A DNA stretch of 64,000 nt from Nymphaea colorata (lineage: Eukaryota > Streptophyta > Magnoliopsida > Nymphaeales > Nymphaeaceae), in contig NC_045143.1 in assembly GCF_008831285.2 (NCBI RefSeq), positions 26,125,662 to 26,189,661 of the forward strand, read 5' to 3'. The notes under the pieces were generated by a model. That model was not told the origin of the DNA. It saw only the letters and a list, made by a program, of their open reading frames with translations, and ran no database searches. Below, piece by piece: positions 35,096 through 45,961 of this stretch (positions are counted from its first letter, which is position 1; every line of letters begins with the position of its first letter). The position numbers and the translations under genes were made by a program.

Positions 35096-36735
35096 GATTT
35101 TCTTTCCAAATCCAGAAGATGAAATCCACAAATTTATATATGAGAGTACTTACACGTCCTGTGTTCGAACGGGGAGAGTTACTAAGAGACACTCCGACCA
35201 TTCAGACAACATCCCTACAATTCATTGCACTCATTGCAACTTCTAAGTGGTCCAAATAAGTAGGCTGTGCAAATGGTTAAAGATTGACCACGCCCTCAGC
35301 TTATAAGCTGTTTCAGATCTTACCAACTTTCTGTCCCGTCAAACAAGCTTGAGAAAATAAAAAAACATGGCTTTTAGGTGGTGAACGTGAGGAACATTCA
35401 CCCAACCTATCGTCTCTTAGGATACAAGACCTACTGTTTTCTATGCGTTAAGGTGTCATCTTTATATGACATCATACTAAAAATGCACCCGCACTAGCAC
35501 TAAGAGATGTGTAGTCTCCAGGGGCATATGCCCCATAGAACTCACTCTTTGAAATGTTAATCTAGTATTGAAGTTGCATCACCTGTGTCCAGTTATATGG
35601 AGTAGCCCCACCCCATTATGTCAACTCCCCATGGTCATTACTTGTGCCCTATAAAAAAAAAGAAAAAAAAATTCTGGCTTCGCCCTGCCCTCAGGCTATG
35701 AATCATAACTTTGTTGGATAAATCTAACTTGGACTTGTTCTCCTAATTATATGTTTGAACTTGTCCTTGGGGTTTTTGTGAATCTGCTGCAAAAAAGAAG
35801 GTAAATTCATGAAACACCTTTTAAAATATCTAATAAATCTAACTAATTTTTGAGTTAAATGCTCAGAACAGTAACATTAAAAGTTGGGTCGACCTTTGGG
35901 CTTTTTTTCCCTTTCATTGGAGGGGCTTTTAGTCTTTTTCTTGCTAGTTCATAGTCATTATGTCACGCCAGGCTATGTCACCTGAGGGCAAGGTGTGGGT
36001 GCGGGTGCCCAAGTGGCACATCCTAAAAAATTTAGATGTGACGGTGTGGCGAGGTTATTTTATTATTATTATTAATAATTTATTATATATATAACAGAAT
36101 AAGCATATATATATTATTATTAAAATTTAGTTATTAATGTATATAACATACTTGAATAATTGCATTGCATAGGAAAATATCATAACAACATATATTATAT
36201 AAGTAATTTAATAATATGACATTCTAACTGGGCTTGAGTGTGAGTCGGAACTGCACCCATGTCCGGTACGCACCCGATTCTATGCAACTCCGGTGCGGGT
36301 GACTTAGGGGCTAGGTTATCTATAATAGCATGGGACATGCTTTGTCCTGCTTGTGTTTTCGTTTCTTCATTGTTCTTTATAATAGTTTCGATCATAGAAA
36401 AAAGATAAAACGTCTTCACGTTTTAAACATTGAGGTTTTCTTAAGAAATAATACAATGACTTTGAAAAAATAAGAAAAAAGGGATAAAAAGAAAAAAATT
36501 TAAAAATCCTAAAAATGTAAAATAATTGATCATCTACTAAAACAAACATCTAAAAAATAAATAGAAAGGCCACAAAAAAAAATTGAACTGTGGATTCTAA
36601 ATCGACTGATCGTGAAAGTATAACATGCAAGTTCTATTTACCAATAATGTTATTCCCAGTTCCATGAGTTATTTTAGGCGATGGCCTCGGCCTTCCTTTT
36701 TATACCCGTACCAATGTCCAATGACATCGGCTCAT
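35096..36735. other. Gene-poor stretch with a GC-rich repeat remnant
   Basis: About 35,985-36,320 starts ggtgtgggtgcgggtgccc and ends with ccggtgcgggtgacttagg, around an AT-rich core. The layout looks like a hAT-type non-autonomous element, but no target duplication was found. 35,690-35,780 shares a phrase (atatgtttgaact.. gtccttg) with 56,520. No gene seen. Confidence 0.4.
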
Positions 36736-36935
36736 GCCGGTCAATGCTGACTTGTGTACCTTCCAGTCAAACAGTGCCGAACGGGTCATGCGAACTAGTC
36801 TTTTCTTCAGAAAACTAAACTGTGGAACGAGTGGTTGCTCATTCTGTTCGACCAGTAGTTACCTATCAAAAAAGCAATCCAAGAAACTGGGCTGGGTCCA
36901 TCAATGGTCCAGCCATCCTTCTTGATGCATATATG
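36736..36935 (+). repeat. Dispersed repeat T
   Basis: Reverse-complement partner of 5,470-5,705, sharing aaactgtggaacgagtgg and ccaagaaactgggctgggtcc. Confidence 0.55.
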
Positions 36936-37084
36936 GCCGTCTAAACCCAGTTCCTACTCATTATCACTTCATGTTTCTCAAGTGCCTTGCATGTGGTCAT
37001 ATGCCCATCTAAACCCATTTCCTAGAAAATAAGATGATAACGTATATAATACTCTAATTTAGATGAGTAGGAGGTCATCCCACG

Positions 37085-37915
37085 ATCCAAGTGAAAGCTG
37101 AAGCTACTCTTTCCCCTTACTCCCAAGCCCACCGCTGTGTCATGCAAGCAAGTGGAGCCAAATGTCCAACAATTAACAGCCAGACGACCAGACCTGAGGG
37201 CACTTGCTGTCTTCCAACTGCTGTCTCTCTTCCGCTGCTGCTGCCTTCTCTTGCCGGCTGCTGCCTCAGACACATCCATTGCCTTTCACCTTCTCTCATT
37301 GCTGCTGCCTCAGACGCATCCGTCGTCCCTCTTGCTCTTGCTGCAGCTCCTGCTCCCGCCTTCACGCCAGGTACCCCTTCATGCCAGGTACCCCTTCGGC
37401 CTTCCTTTCTTCTTCTCTTTGTTGTTCTTCTTCTTCCTCCTCCTCCCAACTGATTTTTCCCAAATAAAACCTCCCAGAAATCACTGTTGCTGCCTTCTCT
37501 CGCCGCTGCTGCCTCAGACGCATTCATCGCCTTTCCCCTTCTCTTGCTGCTGCTGCCTCAGATGCATCAGTCGTCCCTCTTGCTCTTGCTGCAGCTCCTG
37601 CTCCCACCTTCACGCCAGGTACCCCTTCGGCCTTCCTTTGTTCTTCTCCTTGTTGTTGTTCTTCTTCTTCCTCCTCCCAACTGATTTTGCCCGAATGAAA
37701 CACGCCAGAAATCACTGCTGCTTCTTTCTCACGCTGCTGCTGCCTCAATCACCATCAACGCTCATATTCACTGCTCTTGAGGGACTGTTTGATACCTCCT
37801 CCTTTCCCCTTCCACAAGGTTTACAGGTCTTCTCGATCTCCCTCTCTTTCTCTCTGCTGCTTTGTGGCATAGCCCCTTTTTCTTCTGTGAGTTTTTTAGA
37901 GTTTTTTTGCTGAAC
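37085..37915 (+). repeat. C/T-rich tandem duplication region
   Basis: A roughly 231-bp unit is duplicated (for example 'aactgatttt' at 37,448 and 37,679; 'ctgctgcctcagacgcatc' at 37,302 and 37,508, with diverged copies at 37,262 and 37,552). Inside the first unit a 17-bp block (ggtaccccttcatgcca) is doubled at 37,370-37,395. Open frames of up to 258 codons exist on both strands in several phases because the sequence is so pyrimidine-rich. They encode Leu/Ser/Cys-rich low-complexity text and are not called as genes. The composition is unlike its surroundings and could be an old 5' UTR or LTR segment. Confidence 0.6.
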
Positions 37916-38140
37916 TATGTTGCATTGATGATGTATTTGACAGAATAAAGGGTATGATTATGTGCTTGATTACAATGAGAAATAGGTTTTCCTATTCACA
38001 TGCAGAGAAGTAGATGGCAGGTGGCAGAGTTCTCTGGGCTTGGAAGCATAAGTTTTTGGGATGGTAAAACATGGGGCATGTTTGATAATTTTGCATAAAA
38101 AAGAATTCTTGTGTTTTATGTTCTGGTCATTGCATTCTAT

Positions 38141-38289
38141 GCATACCGTATTGAATAATTTCATGTTAAAGGTAACCAGCCTAACTCCTAGCATTCTTTT
38201 CCCTAACCATCCTTGTTTCTTTTCTGCATATCTTATTGAATTATTTCGTGTTAAATGTAGCCAGCCTAACTCCTAGCATTCTTTTCATT
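38141..38289. repeat. Tandem duplication, 85-bp unit
   Basis: gcatay..ttattgaataatttcatgtt and agccagcctaactcctagcattctttt occur at 38,141/38,172 and again at 38,226/38,257, a shift of 85 bp. Confidence 0.75.
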
Positions 38290-38479
38290 CGGGGAAGATG
38301 TCCAGAGCAAATGGTCTGCACTCACTCGTCGTCCATTAGACTATTAAGCATCCATCATTTCCTCTACACTTTTAAGGGTAGCTTGGCAACATGAACATTT
38401 GGCAAAACATTTGGCACAACACCATAACAGCTTACTTTCAAGGGTTTAAGCATAGACTCTCGAGCCAACATGTACCTAA

Positions 38480-38900
38480 AGTTCATTTCAAATTAAAGAG
38501 TTATTGTGTTCTAAGTTTAACATATACACTATTCGAGTAACTAACATATATTCAAGTATAATAATGTAATTGGTGTGCCACTGCTCGTGACATCAAATAG
38601 GTAATTTTTCGCTGGGAAACAACAGAGGGATCCCCTCGTTTTATTGAGATATAAAATAGGTTATTAAATATACATTGACAGTAATTAATCCATTGTCTAT
38701 ATCACTGATTTCTAGACACTAACATTGCAACACTTTGCCAGGGAAAGACTCATAGTGGCTGAGGACAGTAGCTAGTCATGTAAGCAGTTCGGGCATCGTT
38801 TATAGGGGATTGCAAGCATATTTTTGTGTTGATGCACCGTTTTCTGCAATCCAAGCAATGTTAAAGTGATAACATTTCAATATTTTTGTTTTGAAGGCTT
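38480..38900 (-). repeat. Dispersed repeat R, copy E (reversed)
   Basis: The reverse complement matches R-A 3,180-3,590: ggcaaartgtt.., attaatccattgtc, gaggggatccctctg, acaagcagtggc and attacattattata. Confidence 0.6.
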
Positions 38901-38958
38901 CCAATGACAAACTGGTAAGAAGCATAGACATTTTAACATATTCATTTTAAAATATTCT

Positions 38959-39062
38959 TTAGTGGTCGTTTGGCAGTTGATACACTTTGTGAGTGTTTCA
39001 TAAATCTATTCCAAAGTTTTGAGCTGATTCATAAAGCATCCCATTCGTCAAACAATTCCTTA
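38959..39062. mobile_element. Small Tourist-like MITE (98 bp)
   Basis: Element 38,962-39,059, flanked by TTA on both sides (38,959-38,961 and 39,060-39,062). The ends GTGGTCGTTTGGCAG and CGTCAAACAATTCC are imperfect inverted repeats, and the interior is self-complementary (tttcataaatc/gattcataaa). TTA target duplication fits PIF/Harbinger. Confidence 0.6.
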
Positions 39063-39252
39063 GAGGTTGTTTGATTGTCGTCCTATATGATAGAATGGAC
39101 TGGACGTCCTGTATACCAGTGTCCTGTTCTTATGGACTATGGTGTTCTTTGTCCAGAATTTTGATGGTCATAAAACAAAACACCATGCCCTTTTGTCTGA
39201 CATTTGTCTTTCTTATGTTTTTCCTGTTTGTTCTGTCTGTCCTAATGGCATT

Positions 39253-39290
<38 letters not shown>

Positions 39291-39706
39291 ATATATATAT
39301 ATATATATAATCAGCTTCATTTTTAGACTGGTTTTTCAGGGTTATTTTCTCTCCTTAAGATCCCACTAATCTTTAAAGCAGAAGAGAGTTATGAAGGAAG
39401 GAAAAGAAGGTGAGAAAGTAGAACTAAAAAATGAAAAGCCAGTATCTCAAGAAACCTATTGCACTCGTTTCTTTTATATAATTAAAATTCATTGTTATGT
39501 ATCCTCGTTGTCATTTGTTTACTACATAGAAAATGTGTCGCACCAGCTGTTATGTATGTAAATTATATATTTATTTAGTATGTAAAACATCAAGAGGGCA
39601 CAAATAACAAAAAACGTTCTGTTCAAGGGTCATACGATCTTCACTAAATTATATTCTTGATTGTAAAAAAAACATTATAGCTGGTGTGGGCAATTAGCCA
39701 CACCAG
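39063..39706. other. Non-coding stretch with compound microsatellite
   Basis: (CT)n(TA)n at 39,252-39,310. At 39,678-39,705 a palindromic phrase (ggtgtgggcaattagccacacc) related to 903 and 5,847 abuts the start of arm II. No gene. Confidence 0.5.
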
Positions 39707-39919
39707 CCCACAAGATCAGATCCCTAGTGAACAAATACAACCACAACTACAAAACAAGCTATTGGCAACGACCAATAACCTTATTTCCATTGCCAATACT
39801 CATCCCCTCGCAAAAACCAAGACTCGCCCTTGTCCTTTGTAGTGTAGCAAAAAACTTTTGGCTAGGCTAATGGTCGTTGTCAGTAGCCTCAGATCACCTG
39901 CCGATGTTTTAGAAGTGCA

Positions 39920-40230
39920 AGGACAGGGAAGCCTGGGCATCGGGCCCGGGTACCCGGTACTTGGCTTGATACCGGGCCTGAAAGACCAGCCTAGGTCGGC
40001 CTAATGGGGCCCGATTCGGCCTGATTAATTTTTTATATTATTTTTATTTAATAATAATATATATATCATTATTAAAAATGTGTTTTGTATTTAAATTTTT
40101 TAATTTTATATTTAAAATATATATATTTTTAATCGGGTCGAGCCCAACCTCGGGTTTTGGGCATTGACTCGGGCCCAAGCTCGGGTTTGGGGGGTCAGGT
40201 GCCGGCCAGATGTCGAGGCCTAGGGGCAGG
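39920..40230. mobile_element. hAT-like MITE (295 bp) in arm II
   Basis: Element 39,928-40,222 with ends GAAGCCTGGGCATCGGGCC and GGCCAGATGTCGAGGCCTA (inverted, imperfect). Flanks AGGACAGG and GGGGCAGG agree at 6 of 8 positions. The corresponding place in arm I (about 28,835) has no insert. GC-rich ends around a TA-rich core with gggcccg/cgggccc blocks are typical of a common plant hAT MITE group. Confidence 0.7.
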
Positions 40231-40291
40231 TCATTCCCAGCTTTTATACAATGATGTGCCCATGTTGAGAAAACTGTTGCAAATCAATATA

Positions 40292-40597
40292 GGTTAGAAC
40301 AGGAACCTTCTCCAAAGATCAATTAACATAATTTGTCTCCACTCAGCAAGTAAATTGGGCAATGGTCATAAACCAACGTACTACTTATTTATGGGAGTGC
40401 CTCACGGTCTCCTCCCTTCCTTAATACTCTCTTGATGTATAAGGGCATGACTGATTGTATTGACAAAATTATTATCAAAATAAAAAACGTTGGTTTCTCT
40501 TGCTCGTGGATGCAGGCTGCAAAGCCAAACCACGTAAAACTGGTGCAGCCTCTTTTTTCTCTATCATCCTTATCTTTCATTAAATCTCAGTCTATCA
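40292..40597 (+). repeat. Copia-1 5' LTR
   Basis: Borders are set by the target duplication on the left and by the match to the 3' LTR end (tctcagtctatca) plus the adjacent primer-binding site on the right. Confidence 0.8.
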
Positions 40598-40613
40598 TGG
40601 TATCAAAGTGGTA
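40598..40613 (+). promoter_or_regulatory. Copia-1 primer-binding site
   Basis: tggtatcaaagtggta directly after the LTR. The first 8 bases match the complement of the initiator tRNA-Met 3' end, the usual Copia primer. Confidence 0.8.
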
Positions 40614-40661
40614 AAAAGATCTTCTAAGGAAAAATCTTCAAGCTTCAAGCAGTGAGTCATT

Positions 40662-41735
40662 ATGGAACAAGAAAGGGAAAAAAGGAATGACAACGGTGAA
40701 GCCACCATCATTCAAACCAGCGATGGATCAATGCACAAGATTGACGTTCATGAACAAGGTAACCCCAATCTCAAAATTACTCGTACGTTGCTCAATGATT
40801 TCAACTACTTGCCTTGGTCTAAGGCTGTTACACGATTTCCTAGTGGGAAATCCAAGTTAGATTATATTGATGGTAGTACAAAGAAACCACCCATTAACGA
40901 TCCAAAATACAAGGAATGGAGGTCCACCAATGACACTATAGCATCTTGGCTCATAAAATCTATGGAGCCCAAGATCGCAGCCAGTTTCACCTTCCTAGAA
41001 ACCACAAAAGAAGTTTGGCAAGGTGCCAAAGATCGTTACGGTGAGCAGTATAATACGGCCCGTACGTATCAACTAGCACAAAAGAAGGGCAGCTTGAAAA
41101 AGGGGACGTCATCTTTTAGTGAGTACCTTGGTACTTCTAAAGCAATTTGGGATGAAATGGATATTTATATATCATTGACTTCAGATCTTACTCAGGCCAA
41201 ACGTCAACGTGAACAGGAGAGTATCTTTGAAATTCTAGCCGGACTGCCTAATGATTCTGAGTAGCAACGTGGTCAAATACTTATGGCTCACGAACTGCCT
41301 TCTCTAGCTTCTCTTTTTTCCTTGCTTATGCGTGAAGAGTCGGCATAAGGCTATGGATATGCTGGCTGATGGTTGTCAAGAGACACATAATGAAGACAAA
41401 ATGGCCTTTACAACAAGCAATAGTGCCCATGTCACCAATAGTGAGAGGTCTATTGAACACAAATGTGAGGACTCTAGAAAAGTTAAATGTACTCATTGCA
41501 AGAGGAATGGTCATTCTCGAGACTCTTGCTGGTTCCTTCATGGGAAACTAAACAAAAGGCAGAATTCAGCATATAGAAGCATGGGTCGCAGTCAAGACAA
41601 AAGGGAAAGCAACTCTAGCCAAGTGAATCCGGCCATCTCCTCATCGGAAAACCAAATCATGCTGGATAAACTGGCTGAAATGATAAAAGTCTTCAAGTTC
41701 AAAGGACAGCCGGCATCTCAATTACATTAGGCGGC
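40662..41735 (+). pseudogene. Copia-1 gag remnant
   Basis: Starts at ATG 40,662 and stays open for 200 codons (to 41,264). It shows the plant Copia gag pattern: LLNDFNYLPWSKAV, EWRSTNDTIASWLIKSMEP, ETTKEVWQGAKDRY and IFEILAGLPNDSE. A stop and frameshift follow. The frame 41,332-41,730 carries the zinc knuckle CTHCKRNGHSRDSCW (C-x2-C-x4-H-x4-C). Gag forms the virus-like particle in live elements. Two stops make it non-functional. Confidence 0.85.
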
Positions 41736-41779
41736 AAAGGTACAAGCGAAACAAGTACGACCCTTACTATGGTTAATAA

Positions 41780-42484
41780 CATTGAGGGTAAGGATTTGCA
41801 ATGGGTAGTTGACTCAGGGGCCACAGATCACATGGCCAATAAATCTTTTTTCTTAAGTTCATATGTTCATTCTAGAGATATTGGTCCTCTTGCCACTCCC
41901 AACGGGCTCCTATAACTGTGAAAGGATTAGGTAACATAGATTTTTTTAACACAAGTTACACTAGCAAGGTGCTTGTTATGCCTAAGCTTACTACCAATCT
42001 TCTATCGGTTGCAAAAATGACTAAGGAGTTAAATTGCAATGTAGTATTTTCTGCTATTCATGTCATTTTTCAGGATCAGATGACTCAGAAGATGATTGGT
42101 GAAGGACAACTTGTCAATGGACTCTATCAAATAAGAACCATGAATCATGCACTGAATGTAAATCATGTCAACGATGGAAATATCTGGCATCAAAGAATGG
42201 GTCATCCATCTTCTAGAGTTTTAGATTACTTATTTCCTAATCTGTGCTTCAATTGTAGAGAGTGTGGAATATGCAAATTTGCTAGAATGACTAGACCTAA
42301 ATTTACATTATTTGATTCCATTATCCAAACACCATTTGATTTGATACACTCTTATGTTTGGGGCCCTACGCCTATTGATTCTATGGATAGATTTTGTTAC
42401 TATGTGCTGTTTATTGATGATTTTTCTAAGTCTACATGGGTCTATTTTATGAAAAATAAGTCTGAAGTGCTCTCTCACTTTTAA
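41780..42484 (+). pseudogene. Copia-1 protease and integrase remnant
   Basis: Retropepsin motif WVVDSGATDHMA at about 41,805-41,840, followed by two stops. The 188-codon frame 41,918-42,484 has VLVMPKLTTNLLSVAKMT, then the integrase zinc-binding module WHQRMGHPS..CRECGICKFARM and the first part of the integrase core (PFDLIHSYVWGPTP, FIDDFSKSTWVYFMKNKSEV). The core breaks off at 42,484, before its second and third catalytic acidic residues. The next 50 bp join directly to the integrase C-tail, so an internal deletion removed about half of integrase. Confidence 0.85.
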
Positions 42485-42531
42485 ACCTTTTATAAAATGA
42501 TTGAAACTCAATATGCATTAAAAATAAGTTT

Positions 42532-43490
42532 GTGGCTGATGCACATGAAGCTAATAATGAGACTCATGCTGAGAATGAGTGCCCCACAAATGATCATGAA
42601 CTTGCAACAACTACTGAAGATGTAGAGAACAAGCCAACACTTATCAGAAGATCAAAAAGGATTAGGCGAGCTCCTTCACGACTAGTTGATTATGAAACCT
42701 ACCCAATCAGCAAGTATGTGTCGTACAATCAAATTTTTGACCACCCTGCCAAGTTCGCTAGAAATCTTGATAGCATTCAGGAGCCCAAGTCCTTTCATTA
42801 GGCTTAAGGTGATCTTAATTGGAGGAAGACTATGAACAAAGAGCTAGAAACTCTAAGGTGAAACAAAACTTGGGAAGTTGTCATTCCTCCAAAGAGCACA
42901 AGCATAGTGGGGTGCAAATGACATTATACAGTAAAATACAAAAGCGATCGCACCTTGGACAGATACAAGGCTCGTCTAGTGGCTAAGGGGTTCACACAGA
43001 CAAAAGGGTTGGATTATGAAGAAACATTTGCACTTATCGCAAAGATGAATACATTGAGAATGTTTCACTCTATTGCTTGCAACTTGAATTGATGTCTTCA
43101 TCAGTAGATGTCAAAAACACCTTTTTACAAGGAAAACTCAATGAAGAAATTTGTGTCTTTACCTCCCGGTCATCCAGATGAAAGGAAAGGAAGAGTCTGC
43201 AAATTAAATAAGCCATATATGGCTTGAAACAATCTCCTAGACCTTGGTACATAAAGTTGGGTCAGGCATTGGAAAAAAAGGGTACCACAAATGTCACAAG
43301 ACAATAGTTTATTGTTAAAAAATTGAGAGAACATCACTGTGTTCTAATTACGTGGAGACATAGCGTGGCTGGAAACGATGCATTGAAAAAAACATTCACA
43401 TAAAGATTGAAAATCAAATACTTCTTGGCATTGAAGTGCTCAATCTCATAAAGGTATCTTGCTATGTCAAAGAAGTATGCATTAGATATC
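42532..43490 (+). pseudogene. Copia-1 reverse transcriptase remnant
   Basis: Begins with the integrase-RT linker (RRSKRIRRAPSRLVDYETYP). Then come RT motifs in several frames: RYKARLVAKGFTQTKGLDYEETF (about 42,960-43,030), PPGHPDERKGRVCKLNKP (about 43,162-43,215) and a degenerate form of the YVDD region near 43,335-43,370 in which the aspartates are lost. The tail YFLGIEV.. CYVKEVCIRYLKTL (about 43,420-43,495) runs straight into the 3' LTR. RNase H is missing. Confidence 0.8.
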
Positions 43491-43604
43491 TCAAAACATT
43501 GGTTTCTCTTGCTCATGGAGTAGGCTGGAAAGCCGAACCATGTAAACTGGTGCAGCCTCTTTTCTCTCTATCATCTTCTTCTTTGATTAAATCTCAGTCT
43601 ATCA
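43491..43604 (+). repeat. Copia-1 3' LTR remnant
   Basis: Matches the last 114 bp of the 5' LTR (ttggtttctcttgctc..ctggtgcagcctctttt..tctcagtctatca). The rest of the LTR and the RNase H region have been deleted. Confidence 0.85.
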
Positions 43605-43609
43605 ATATA

Positions 43610-44870
43610 AATCTGAAAATTTACATGGATAAAAATGATAGATTCAGATTAGACATCCCTACCAAGTCTGAATTAAGAATTGTATTTATAAAAGAAGGAA
43701 TCTTAAAATTTACTTGTTTCCACCATTTTTCCTCCTGTTCTACTTCAAACTTCCCAACCATGGAAAAATGATGTATTTGATGTAATCCAAGCAAGGGTTT
43801 CCTTCAACAATGTTGCGCGGCAGTAAGCTTCTTGATTTCCACATAACTTCTTTCTACAAGATCAAAGAATACATCAGTTTTCGGCATAAAGAAGCTAAGC
43901 AGCCTCAATAGACAGACAAGCTTCTACCAGAGAAGAAACTAATCTAGTATGCACCTTAAAAGGACAAGCTTCTGTGAATCGATCATGCCACAGTCTAGAT
44001 CTTGATAACCTCCCTCCTTCTGAGCACATCTGTGCTATAGACCATAACTATCAATCTGATGAGATGACTCAGATGTTCTCTAGAAAAGAAATTATCTCTT
44101 GATCAACTAAGTCAATACCAGCTTCATGCCATCAAGGGACAAAATGCAAGTTCCTACTAAAAGTGACTTGATACTAATGAAACTACAAGAAAAGGAGGAA
44201 ATTTGGAAATTCAAACTGTTACAGTCTTAAGGTATTAGAAGCAAAGTAGTTTACAAAACAAATCATGAGAATATATATTGTTACATTAAAGAGAGGCAGC
44301 TCTTTGCAAGTGCACCATGTCTCAAACAGCAACTATGTGTTTCAACAACTGTACTAAGTAGATTACACCTGTGACATGTACCTTGTTTCCAATAGCTATA
44401 GGTGTGCCATCAGTCTTAAGAATAATATTTATAATTTCACCACTACATTCTACTTGTTGAGTGCATTGGCCCCCTGTAACAACATTCTAGAAATAAAATC
44501 AGCATTAACCCAATAGAAGATATACCAAGATAAAATCGAGAGAAAGGATTAAGTAGGCCAAGTAAGGTTACTAAAAACAGCAAGAAGGCAATGTGCAGTA
44601 TAAAAGCTATAAGCCCAACAGATCTTCGACGCTCCATGAGCAGCAATTAGGGCACAGACATTAGCAAAGAGGAATTCTTACATCCATAGTAGTGCTACAT
44701 AGTAATAAGACTATGAATAATCATCTTAGCCATGTGTTGCAGGAGGAAGGCCTTGAAGTTGTTCAGTACAAGGTGCATATCAAAAAGTACAAGGTCATAA
44801 AATTCTAAATAAATAAGTAGATTCCATTGATTTTCAAATAAATATGTTCATTCATACAAAGTATGTGGAA
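43610..44870 (-). pseudogene. Unrecognised exon-like segments (arm II)
   Basis: Reverse-strand counterpart of 27,545-28,829. The pieces are more decayed: the GEI-N-I-LKTDGTPIAIGNK-like piece lies around 44,380-44,460, and the EEKWWKQVNF piece around 43,700. The hydrophobic 67-codon frame at 44,443-44,646 corresponds to an intron in the splice model and is not called. Confidence 0.4.
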
Positions 44871-44894
44871 TGGATCAAAGAGAGTGGGTCTTAC

Positions 44895-45068
44895 AAAAGC
44901 TTTGAATGCTGGACGATGTGCAGCCATCTCATATATAGAGAAATCTGCAAAACCATATCCAAAGCCTATATTAAAAAAATTAGTACAATTATCATATAAA
45001 GGTATTGGCCATCATGGAAAACACGGGAGAGAGAGAAGAGACCAAATATCAGATTCGAAACCATATTG
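44895..45068 (-). pseudogene. NEK-like protein kinase exon fragment (arm II)
   Basis: Reverse-strand pieces QYGFESDIWSL (45,036-45,068) and, after an intron-like gap ending ttttgcag, YEMAAHRPAFKAF (44,895-44,940) followed by gtaaga. Same fragment as 27,288-27,453. The Lys of the KSDIWS motif has become Glu here. Confidence 0.6.
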
Positions 45069-45574
45069 AAAGGCTTATTATAGATTGTATGAGAGTGTTA
45101 TAAGATTATATAGGTTAACCACAATCTACTAAAACCTTTTTCGAGGACCCAAAGGAATTAATCACAAAAGGTATGCAAAACACAACGAGCAGAAGCTATG
45201 GTTAGAAAACATGCTTGAAATGTAGAATGATTTGTAACTGCACCTACTAAAAACCCTTGATATTCTCTTTGACTTAGCAATTACTTACAAGACACACTAT
45301 TAGAAAGGTGACTCGTAAAAGATGGTAGAGACATTATGGAGGATGACCACCATAGCATATGCAAGATAGCATGTGTATAAAAATATAAATAAACGTGCAT
45401 TAAAAGATAGATATAAATACGTAAACAAATAGCTATGTGTATACATAAATAAATAGAGAACTAATGTCAGTATCACTTCAAATAATATGTCACCTTTTGA
45501 GTCTTTGACAACTTTGAAGAAACCAAATGTCAAATTAGGACTCGTGTGTAAAAAAAAAAGTGTAGCAATGCTGC

Positions 45575-45961
45575 CAAACTACCATACTCACAAATAACAT
45601 TTCGGAGTTTTAAACGGCAAGGGTTTTCTTGGATATAAAATGGAAACCTTGAAAGAAAAGGGAAAAATATAGTAAATTTTCATAAAATTAAGAAAACAAA
45701 AAATAGGAAAAATAAAATAAATGAGAAACTAATAACACAAACATCAAAAGATAAGTAGATTTGCAACAAATAAAAACTAGAAAATGAAAAAACGTTTGGC
45801 ATTGAAAAAATGAAAAAATGTTTTAACGTTCGTTTTTTTGTTAAACGTGTGTTTTTTTGTTTTAACGTTTAAAAAAAACACATTTTTTTCAAAAAAACAC
45901 GTTTTTTTAAGTTTTAAATGACAATTTAATTTATCATGTTCTTTGTGACACTACAAACTAC
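45575..45961. mobile_element. 371-bp non-autonomous element in arm II
   Basis: Element 45,583-45,953, flanked by CAAACTAC on both sides (45,575-45,582 and 45,954-45,961). The empty site in arm I (about 26,770) has this sequence once. Ends CTCACAAATAACAT and ATGTTCTTTGTGACAC are inverted repeats with 12 of 13 matches in the core. An 8-bp duplication suggests hAT, but 9 bp (MULE) cannot be excluded. The interior has odd T/A tracts with 'aacgtt' and 'acgtgt' palindromes (45,820-45,915). Confidence 0.75.

Larger units (their letters stand above)
40287..43609 (+). mobile_element. Copia retrotransposon with internal deletions (Copia-1)
   Basis: Inserted into arm II. The 5-bp target duplication ATATA (40,287-40,291 and 43,605-43,609) is confirmed by the empty site in arm I (near 28,762). 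Parts: 5' LTR 40,292-40,597 (306 bp; it starts GGTTAG where TGTTAG is usual), primer-binding site, gag, zinc knuckle, protease, truncated integrase, reverse transcriptase remnant and only the last roughly 114 bp of the 3' LTR. By eye about a dozen differences separate the two LTR ends over those 114 bp, so the insertion is old. Confidence 0.9.

Noticed and set aside
37137-37913. Longest open frame in the window (258 codons)
   Set aside because: Low-complexity Leu/Ser/Cys/Phe text from a C/T-rich tandem repeat; comparable frames exist in other phases and on the other strand.
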